From Nemertoderma westbladi (Eukaryota; Xenacoelomorpha; Nemertodermatida; Nemertodermatidae), in contig JAUCBJ010000750.1 in NCBI GenBank assembly GCA_032718475.1, positions 1-26,301 on the forward strand: DNA of 26,301 bases. The letters run 5' to 3'. Position 1 is the first letter of the stretch. Each line of letters begins with the position of its first letter. The notes below the pieces were generated by a model, which ran no database searches, was not told the origin of the DNA, and saw nothing but the letters and a program-made list of their open reading frames with translations. The position numbers and the translations under genes are program-made. This document shows positions 19,485-26,301 of this stretch, piece by piece.

Positions 19485-20930
19485 CTGCAAAGAGCATTAA
19501 GACCAATCGTGCCAGTGGAGTAGATGGTGTTCCCCCTGAGGTCTTTAAAATACCTGAGTGTTTAAAGCGCATCTATCCCATCATAGTAGGCATGTACCGA
19601 ACAACAAGAGTCCCACAAGAAATGAAAACAAATAAGTTGGTGCCAGTTCCCGAGAAGGGCAACCTAACACTATGGTTCTTTTCGGGGAATCTCATTGATC
19701 TCGATTGCTGCAAAGCTATACAATATAATTCTATTAAATCGTATCAGGGATCCCATTGAGAGACTGCTCCGTGGAAATCAGAATGGGTTCCGTAAAGGTC
19801 GTGGGACCATGGAGCCCATTTTGGCACTTAGAAGGATAATTGAAGAGTTATCAAAAAAGAAAGACAGGCATCTGGCTGTTATCTTTGTTGACTTCTTCAG
19901 GGCCTTTGATTCAGTCTCCCGCTCACGTATGTTCAGCATACTTTCATTATATGGGATTCCTGATGAAATTATTGCAGCAATCAGATCAGTATACGATGGT
20001 TCGACAACATTTGTGTCTACTGTTGATGGTGACACAGAACCATTTGAAGTGTTATGGGGCGTCCTCCAGGGAGACACACTTGCACCATTCTTGTTCATAA
20101 TTGTGGTTGACTATGTTCTACGCATGTCCTTAGATCATCATAATGATGATGGGGTGATGATAACTCCACCTACTGGCTCCAGAAGTCGAGGAAATCCTGC
20201 CAAGTACCTAACTGATCTATGACTTAGGAGTACTCTCAGAATCACTAGAGGGAGCCCAACGGCTCCTCAGCTCATTAGAACATGCTGCTGCTTCTAGTGT
20301 TGGTCTTTTTATTAACTCCAGAAAGATCAAAATTTTGACAGTTAACTTTGAAAGTCCTCAGCAAGTCTCTGATCGGATGAGCATAAGCTCAAAGGATGGT
20401 ATGTTTGAGCATGTGGACGACTTCTGTTACCTGGGATCATGGATCCGGAAGTCAGGTGAGGACCTTCGAATATGTAAGGGAAAGGCATGGGCAGCCTTGA
20501 ATAGGCTTTCCAGGATTTGGAAGTCACCGATAATTAATCGGAAACTTAAGGTCCGATTATTTAGAGCAGCAGTAGTTCCAGTACTCCTCTATGGGAGTCC
20601 ATGATGGGCTCTAACTGCTGAGGACGCCAAATCTCTGGATGGCACATTCACAAGAATGCTACGCCAGGTTCATTCTGTCAAGTACAATGCACACATCTCC
20701 AACCAGACACTATAACATTAGAGGTGTCTCATTGGTTCCCCCAAGCTTGACACTAGAACAAAATCGCCTCCGCTTTGCATCTTAAAGGACACTGGCCTTG
20801 AAGATGCGGATGATCTAGCAAATGTCATGGGTGATAGGGAGTTGTGGCGGCCCAATTTTGTCGACAAGCCGGCACAGCGTTCTTAAAAATGCAGCTGCAA
20901 TGCAGCATGCCGATACTAGTAGTAGTAGTA
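19485..20930 (+). mobile_element. Non-LTR retrotransposon (LINE), decayed copy
   Basis: It begins within the reverse transcriptase: ASGVDGVPPEVFK, VPQEMKTNKLVPVPEKGNL, a frame break near 19670-19700, then an open stretch 19695-20222 with NGFRKGRGTM, FVDFFRAFDSV (motif A) and GVLQGDTLAPFLF (motif B). At 20205-20222 KYLTDL runs into TGA and the frame resumes as DLGVLSES, with the Y/F-x-D-D box missing. The thumb/C-terminal part follows (FCYLGSWIRKSGEDL, LLYGSP-stop-WAL). After RLRFA about 130 bp present in the 18610 copy is missing. It ends LKDTGLEDADDLANVMG, GDRELWR and a stop, then a short tail and (TAG)n. No endonuclease domain is present, so it is 5'-truncated. The clade is not assigned. 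Confidence 0.9.
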
Positions 20931-21664
20931 CTAGTAGTTCGATTTTAGATTTTGGAGTTGATATACAAAACCTACTAAGCCTTTACATTATAATTGAGCT
21001 TAGCCTGAGTTGATGACAGTATTTCAACAATGACAATAGATATAAATGATGTACTGCTTGACATTACATATCTGACTGAATAGAGATAGAACAATAATAA
21101 TATTAACTATATATGTCATTGTTCATAAAATAGCACATTATAGCGTTACGGTACGAATGATTTTGTTTCCCGAGCGACAACGAGGGAAATAATAGAACGA
21201 GGGCCGTATAGTAAAATGTATGGCGTAGGGTCATACTGAGAAATAATGTCGCACTGCGATATAATGCTTGAAAATATGTCGCCCTGGCGATTTGGTAGTG
21301 CGAAATTAATTCCTTACAAATAATTAAAATTAATTAATGTACGTAACTCAAATTGACAATAAGTAGTGAAATGTTATTCAGCTGATAAACTGTAGCTGTG
21401 GGTATTTAATTTCGCGTTCCATAATGTTGATAATATGCTAATATTTCGAATTTCGCACATCGAATCATTCCCAACTTTTTTATTCAACAACTAGATACTA
21501 ATTGTTAAATAGTCGCGTTAAAAATTGTTGCGTACCTGCTTGAGTTTTTGAGATATGGGATGGGTATACACACGTATATACATAACCAAATCGTGTTTTT
21601 GAACGGCTCAACTCTTGACAAGAACTACCCAGTCTAAACAGCTAATGACAGGTTCTTTATAATA
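20931..21664. other. Intergenic DNA with a dispersed repeat
   Basis: 21125-21160 (CATAAAATAGCACATTATAG followed by CGTTACGG) matches 25823-25850 in inverted orientation. Near-palindromes occur at 21244-21262 (AATGTCGCACTGCGATAT) and 21292-21307 (TCGCCCTGGCGA). No gene. Confidence 0.6.
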
Positions 21665-22562
21665 CAAGGTGTTCGCCAGAATATGTTACGGTTTCATTCT
21701 TTAATAACTCTCCTGTACTTTGACGAAAATTGTTCATTTTGGTTCCAATTGAAAGCCAAAATAAAAACATTGGTATAAAACATGATGTGGTTCTCGAATG
21801 CTATCATTGCCATAGCAACGCTTAAATACAAATCCAGTATTGTGATATGATCATCAATGTGATATTAATATGATATTGATGAGATTTTAATTAATTTAAT
21901 TTTTAAATGCCTTAACAGTTAGTTAGAGAATTTCACTAGTTTAAAACAAATAAATTAAAGTTTAAAGGGGAGCTAGAATAAAAGTCAGTATACTTCGATG
22001 TGGGCGCCACATTTTTCATGAGATCTTTCACTATGAGATCTTTTGTAAATGAGACAGAGGGATATCCTGCAATGCATGAGGAATGGCATTGGAGCTCATT
22101 CAAGATTCTAACTTGTTGAGCGTATACAATGTTCTTAATGTAACCCCAGAGGTAAAGTCACAGGGCGTGAGATCTGGTGATCTGGAAGGCCAAGATATGG
22201 GTTCATCGCGGCCAATCCATTGCCATGGGAATGTCGTATCGAGATAGGCGAGGAGAGACAAACCCCGTTTGTTTGTTTTAAACTAGTGAAATTTTCTAAC
22301 TAACTGTTAAGGCATTTAAAAATGAAATTAATTAAAATCGCATCAATATCATATTAATATCACATTGATTATCATATCACAATACTGGATTTGTTTTTAA
22401 GCGTTGCTATGGCAATGTGTCATTCGAGAACCACATCATGTTTTATACCAATGTCTAAGTTTATATTCTGGCTTTCAATTGGAACCAAAATGAACACTTT
22501 TCGTCAAAGTGCAGGAGAGTTATTAAAGAATGAAACCGTAACATATTCTGGCGAACACCCGG
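21665..22562 (-). mobile_element. Mariner/Tc1-superfamily element with ~290-bp TIRs
   Basis: Arms at 21665-21954 and 22268-22562 are near-perfect inverted repeats sharing GGTGTTCGCCAGAATATGTT at the tips, flanked on both sides by TA (21663-21664, 22563-22564), the target preferred by this superfamily. The ~310-bp interior encodes, on the minus strand, the C-terminal transposase region: WQWIGRDEPISWPSRSPDLT followed by PCDF, where the D of SPDL is the usual third catalytic position. A one-base shift follows, then WGYIKNIVYAQQVRILNELQ in the next frame. The N-terminal DNA-binding part and first two catalytic residues are absent, so it is a non-autonomous, decayed derivative. Such long TIRs are atypical of simple mariners. 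Confidence 0.88.
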
Positions 22563-22591
22563 TATATTATACTCTCCACAAAACAATTCAA

Positions 22592-22618
22592 CCCCCCCCC
22601 CCCCCCCCCCCACCCCCA
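22592..22618. repeat. Poly-C tract
   Basis: A run of 20 C, one A, then five C, just outside the mariner-like element. Confidence 0.95.
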
Positions 22619-22870
22619 ATGTACATACAATGAATGATATTGTTCTTGGCCGACTCTAAACGATTATCACATGAATTTGGCTTTGATTTCAGTTATAAAT
22701 AAATATAACCACTAAACCCAAACCAATATTAATGAAATAATATAAAATTTATGTTGTTTATGAATAATTACATTCTTCAATTTTATCGTCATTTTTTAAT
22801 AACTTCATTCCTTTTTTTAAGGTTCAAATTAACATTAGCGTGCATACAGTAGCTATACAGAGTACTTATA
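22619..22870. other. Upstream region of the EXD1-like gene
   Basis: AT-rich. A pyrimidine tract followed by AAG at 22811-22821 (CTTTTTTTAAG) could be a 3' splice site of an intron in the 5' untranslated region. TAG at 22850-22852 is in frame with the downstream ATG. No promoter motif is assigned. Confidence 0.4.
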
Positions 22871-23291
22871 ATGGCGTTAGTAGTTGGCGGACCTGACTAC
22901 GAGTTTATTGACTCGCGAATAGTCGGAGAATCGCGTGCTCTAGAATTGCTCCAGACTGTTGGGAAGCGAATAAGTATATCGGCCGAGTCCAGTGGACCTA
23001 TCAACCGAATGGGTTCAATAGAACTACTCACTGTCGCTCACGTCTTCAATCAAACATTTATTTTCGATATTAGAAAGTTAGGCAAAGCGTTTCTTAAAAG
23101 ATCGGCGTTAAAAGATTTATTGGAGTCACACAGACATATCAAGTTTACATTTGATTGTCGAGGATTGGCTGATTGTTTGTGGGCTGTTTACGATATTCGG
23201 TTGTCAAACGCGATGGATATTGTGATAATGGACCACATGGTTCAACATTTCAATCACTATTGGGGGTCAAAAGTTCCTAGGAGGCAGCTAG
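22871..23291 (+). CDS. EXD1/Egalitarian-like 3'-5' exonuclease-fold protein, exon 1
   Basis: Codons 1-140 plus the first base of codon 141. The ATG follows an in-frame TAG at 22850 and has G at +4. The protein carries the first part of a DEDD-type exonuclease fold: strand 1 as GKRISISAES (31-40), IELLTVAHVFNQTFIFDIRK (50-69), then the EXD1/Egl-type FTFDCRGLADCLWAVYDIRL (92-111) with the conserved D-C-R and D101, and NAMDIVIMDHMV. In active members strand 1 has D-x-E; here it is S37-A38-E39, so the first metal ligand appears lost. The donor CTAG|GTAGGT at 23291/23292 is in phase 1 and matches the acceptor of exon 2. In mammals EXD1 is a piRNA-pathway factor described as catalytically inactive. 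Assignment to EXD1 rather than Egl or another paralogue is an inference. Confidence 0.8.
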
Positions 23292-24542
23292 GTAGGTTGA
23301 TGACACCGACAGTTACAGTACTGTATGTAGAATACGAGCGCATGTCCGACCCTATTTAAAAAAATAGTATTACTCTAGTTTTATTTTTGCTTTCATTCTT
23401 TAGCTGCGAGTGTTTATAAAAGTCCAATTTCTTAGCTATTTCGCAACGAATTTTTTTTTACCAACAAATCGCTATAAGGGGGGCTGGTGCAATATCGATG
23501 ATGAGATCTTTTTATAAGCGCTTGTACCGGTACCGTAGCTAAAGATTGAAAATTAAAATACAAATTCTGTGAAAATTTGCGCCTTCTTTCGATTAGGCCT
23601 AATATGAATCGACAGGCTTATATTCCTTATGAACCCTATTATTTATCTTTCCAAAAACATTTGTGCCATATACCAATCCTACAGTTTATTATTGGTAGGC
23701 CTATTTTATTATTTATATGGGTGTGTAATTATGTCTATTAATTCAACAGGTGTAATTTATTGTAGTTAAAAACTTATAGTTAGAGTTAATTATTTATCAT
23801 AAGTGGCCGTGATGGTTCATGTTTATCACTACCCCCCTTTTATTGTAGCGAGTGGTTAAACAAATAAATACAGTAGGATTGAGCACACAATGGCCATAGA
23901 TGATTGGTAGGCCTATTGGTATGAGAATGAGGACGTAAATTGCGGGCACACAAGGCATCAGGTAGTATTTCCAGGTCTATATTTTACATGAGCCGCTAGC
24001 TGAATGGTTAGAGCGTCAGACTTCCAACCCGGAGATCACTAATTCGATCCCACGTCATATTTGTCTTTTAGGGAAAATTCAACGCATAACAGCTGATTAC
24101 TCCCAAAATTAAAACTGTAACTAGTGTATTGTTTTGGTTAGAATAACGTGTCACTGTAACCTGTTCCTTTCTGAGCCCCACCCCTTTTCTCTCCAAACGA
24201 TTCAGCACTTTCCAAAACATCTAGTAATCAAAAATGTTATAATTGTTGTCAAACTTTGTGCCGCTTAAAGCAAACCAAAAAGTGGCACTGTTGAACTCTG
24301 CTTCTTCTGATCTGGTCGGAAATATGCCTCAAACAGGTCCTACATTAGCATATCATATTGGTAGTGGGAGGGGGGCTTTTTAATTCACCATTAATTCAAA
24401 TCCAGGTACATACTGTAGTACGGCACAACTTATCTACAGTCACTAGAGCGGAAACTGGTGGCCGGAGGAGGTACCGGTACTGTTATTCTTGTTAATTGAA
24501 TTTACCCCCCCCACTGAATGTGGTATTGTATTGTATTTTTAG
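23292..24542 (+). other. Intron of the EXD1-like gene
   Basis: It begins GTAGGT and ends TTGTATTTTTAG, giving 1251 bp in phase 1; the joined codon is GAA. The unspliced frame hits a stop at 23357-23359. It contains a SINE (23991-24176), a run of eight C near 24506-24513, and otherwise AT-rich DNA with no open frames. Boundaries are inferred from frame agreement and splice consensus, not from transcripts. Confidence 0.75.
23991..24176 (+). mobile_element. SINE family B, fullest copy, tRNA-Gly-like head
   Basis: The head 23991-24058 has an A-box region TAGCTGAATGGTTAGAGCGT, an anticodon-loop-like ACTTCCAA (would read TCC, glycine) and a B-box-like AATTCGATCCC. Anticodon and T stems are mispaired, so it is not a working tRNA. 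The body continues AGGGAAAATTCAACGCATAA, CAGCTGATTACTCCC, AAAACTGTAAC, TATTGTTTTGGTTAGAATAA and CACTGTAACCTGTTCCTTTC. Parts of this body recur at 3570, 8841, 16434 and 18869. Confidence 0.7.
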
Positions 24543-25186
24543 AATCAACAGCCAACACGAATGTCATAACCCCAACAACACAGACCTACCGACTAAACGA
24601 TATATCCCAGTGCTTAAAGCTGTACGGTGGATCATTACGTCAAGATATTGTAAAAAATGTCTCCCTCAAGGTAGACAATGAAACTGAGGTGATGGATTAC
24701 TGGAGTCGGAGGCCTTTAGATAATGATCAGTTGGTTGAAACCGCAGCTTACGGCCAGGCTGTATTCTGTCTACACGACGCCATAACTTATGTATTCCGCG
24801 AGACAAACAAGAGCAATGAAGTGGCTACCTTAAACGAGTACTTGAAGGAATCCTCTAACATTTTCCTGGATATTTTCCGAAAGAAAACCGAACGAAGTTA
24901 CGACCGTTACGAGATTAACGGGTATCTCCCACAGGGGGTTGTCTGCGTGAAGGACTCGGAATCGCCGAGGACTACCGATAAACCCGGTTCGGTCCAATGC
25001 GTAGGTTGCCAGTCCTTGTTTGTTAGGCGAATTTTCTCTAAGAACGCCATGCGAAAAAGTAAACCCATGTGTTGCGTTTGTAAAACTGTAAAATTTGAAG
25101 AAGATAACAAAATTAACAAAATTACGATTGAAAATGAGAAAGTTCTGAGAAAATTGCAAACGCTAAATAATGATTTACTAGACTAA
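24543..25186 (+). CDS. EXD1/Egalitarian-like protein, exon 2 (C-terminal part)
   Basis: Codons 141-354, beginning after ...TTTTTAG and ending at TAG... the frame closes with DLLD and TAA? at 25184-25186. It completes the exonuclease-like domain: LNDISQCLKLYGG (158-170), then DYWSRRPL (192-199), the W-x-x-R-P-L signature of EXD1/Egl proteins, and TAAYGQAVFCLHDA (207-220). The Y of the DEDDy Y-x-x-x-D motif is present as Y210, but position 214 is V rather than D. Beyond the domain are CVGC (293-296) and CCVC (317-320), a C-x2-C/C-x2-C zinc-ribbon-like knuckle, then a charged helix (325-354) that may form a coiled coil. The total of 354 residues is shorter than mammalian EXD1 (about 500). No AATAAA was seen close downstream. 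The protein probably binds RNA or protein partners rather than degrading RNA. Confidence 0.78.
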
Positions 25187-25313
25187 ATGCCGGAAAGTTT
25201 TTAATTACGTTTAAGTCTTGTAATACAGTATAGCACCTTATTAAGAGAGAATGATATGTGTATAATACACGTTGTGGGGCTTTCGCGCAGCACGAGAGCC
25301 TATATACTGTTAA
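25187..25313. other. 3' flank of the EXD1-like gene
   Basis: Short AT-rich spacer with no canonical polyadenylation hexamer seen, ending at the TTAA (25310-25313) that bounds the next element. Confidence 0.5.
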
Positions 25314-25580
25314 GGCCATGATACAGGAGCGGCGAGCGGCCGCGGCAAGCGGACACTTTTTAAAAATAGAACACATTATTTTCTATGGTATTATGGTATG
25401 GTATTTTCTATGATACACCACAAATGGCTGCTGCCGCTCGCCCCTCCTATAGTGTATCATACTAAAAGTCACCGCTCACATCGGCCGCTGCCGCTCGCCG
25501 CTCCTATATAGTGTATCATACTAAAAGTCACCGCTCACATCGGCCGCTGCCGCTCGCCGATCCTGCGGTGTATCATGGCC
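25314..25580. mobile_element. 267-bp MITE bounded by TTAA
   Basis: The left end GGCCATGATACA and the right end TGTATCATGGCC are perfect 12-bp inverted repeats, extended by GGAGCGGCGAGCGGC-like sequence, and TTAA flanks both sides (25310-25313, 25581-25584). Inside, a ~58-bp unit (CTGCCGCTCGCC, then CTATAGTGTATCATACTAAA, then CACATCGGCCG) is present about 2.4 times at 25429-25575. TTAA duplication suggests piggyBac-type mobilisation; the AGGCC ends are also compatible with PIF/Harbinger if TTA/TAA is the target. No transposase. Confidence 0.8.
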
Positions 25581-25639
25581 TTAAGCAATCCATGCAATCC
25601 ACAATTGGCTCTATCCAATGCAGTGTGCATTAAGAATAC

Positions 25640-25782
25640 TATGCCGGTTTATCGACAAAATTGTGCCGCCACAACTCCATGACTTCCGCGAGATCATCCG
25701 CATCTTCAAGACCAGTGTCCCTTAAGAGGCCTCTCAAGAAAGTCATGGGCTATCCTCTCTCTCAGCACGGAGCATGGGGTTT
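25640..25782 (-). mobile_element. LINE 3'-end fragment, minus strand
   Basis: On the minus strand it reads PMTFLRGLLRDTGLEDADDL, then AEVMELWRHNFVDKPA and a stop, the same tail as the plus-strand LINE copies at 18610 and 20790. The G-D-R/K triplet before ELWR is missing here (a nine-base deletion). It is truncated upstream, next to the palindrome at 25787. Confidence 0.8.
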
Positions 25783-25786
25783 CGAT

Positions 25787-25805
25787 AATGTCGCAGTGCG
25801 ACATT
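25787..25805. repeat. 19-bp perfect palindrome
   Basis: AATGTCGCAGTGCGACATT is self-complementary around its central G. A near copy is at 21244-21262, and the flanking AGCGTTACGG-containing repeat occurs next to both in opposite orientation. Confidence 0.85.
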
Positions 25806-25860
25806 AATACAGAATTTCATTTAGTGCCGTAACGCTATAAAGTGTTATTCTATGAATATT

Positions 25861-26301
25861 GACGTTGACGTATATAGTTATTATTCAACTAATTGCAGTT
25901 ACTACAACAAATAATAGTAATATTATACGAACATATATATAGTGGCTAACATCCAAGCGCGTTTAATAGAGAATACACAATATATTTTTAATGTATTGTT
26001 ATTAATTAATTTATTGTTATAATTTATTGTTTATAAGTGATTGATTACATTTCATCGCCTCAAGTTTTACCTGAGCGCTGATAAGTTGATATGTACTGTA
26101 TCAAAACTAAACCTTCATATCTGAAATACAGTAATAAACTCAATAGATTCCAGGACAGTACCCGTGCCAATTGATGCAAAAACAGACGGGAACAATGGAT
26201 CAATTAAATAAATAATCTAATTTATTAACGACATAATATACTATAACAAAACAAACAATACTATGAAGGGCATTACAGTAAATAAATAAATAAGAAATTT
26301 A
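25861..26301. other. AT-rich right end, no gene seen
   Basis: Very AT-rich with TTATTAAT and AATAAATAAATAA words; no open frame or element boundary recognised. Confidence 0.6.

Noticed and set aside
22391-22633. 80-codon plus-strand frame ending in a proline run
   Set aside because: It overlaps the right TIR of the mariner-like element and a poly-C tract.
23991-24058. Functional tRNA-Gly (TCC)
   Set aside because: Anticodon and T stems are mispaired and a repeat body follows; it is better explained as a SINE head.
24496-24542. ATG at 24518 as the start of a separate gene
   Set aside because: It lies in the polypyrimidine/acceptor region; the splice phase and family motif order join this frame to the exon at 22871.

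Overview
The window looks like nuclear DNA from an invertebrate animal. Spliceosomal-type gene structure, a Dispatched-like membrane protein, an EXD1/Egalitarian-like exonuclease-fold protein, AT-rich intergenic DNA, tRNA-headed SINEs, a LINE family, mariner-type and other terminal-inverted-repeat (TIR) elements and many microsatellites all point that way. The SINE and integrase-core types would fit a marine invertebrate, perhaps a deuterostome, but the species cannot be fixed from the sequence. Nothing looks bacterial, phage or CRISPR.

Layout. 1-2900 holds two copies of one SINE family, a tandemly duplicated coding-like unit (973-1440), and a minus-strand exon-like ORF resembling the C-terminal part of integrase-core (rve-type) transposases; two mutually inverted CA/TG minisatellites bracket the SINE and this ORF. 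2967-3391 is a LINE reverse transcriptase fragment. 3400-6650 is repeat-rich, with a ~250-bp tandem repeat, a ~52-bp tandem repeat and a probable remnant of a second LINE. 6871-9131 contains two adjacent TIR elements; the second has arms built of 10-bp TTTTGGGG-containing repeats. 9132-10493 shows no gene.

10494-14639 is the main gene: one uninterrupted 1381-codon frame for a Dispatched-like RND/sterol-sensing-domain protein, with a 24-bp in-frame minisatellite in its cytoplasmic linker. 14640-18590 is AT-rich, with one 260-bp MITE and a truncated SINE. 18600-20930 carries two decayed copies of the same LINE, one of which has lost its catalytic box. 21665-22562 is a mariner-like element with ~290-bp TIRs and a broken transposase remnant.

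22871-25186 is a two-exon gene for a 354-residue EXD1/Egalitarian-like protein. Two of the four expected DEDDy catalytic residues are replaced, and a four-cysteine zinc-ribbon-like motif lies near the C-terminus. Its intron holds the most complete copy of a second SINE family, whose fragments recur in several other places in the window. The right end has a TTAA-flanked MITE, a minus-strand LINE tail and AT-rich DNA.

The two protein genes have no evident shared pathway. The Dispatched-like protein is a predicted surface or endomembrane RND protein. The EXD1 family acts in piRNA biogenesis, that is, transposon silencing. No operon-like arrangement is expected or seen.
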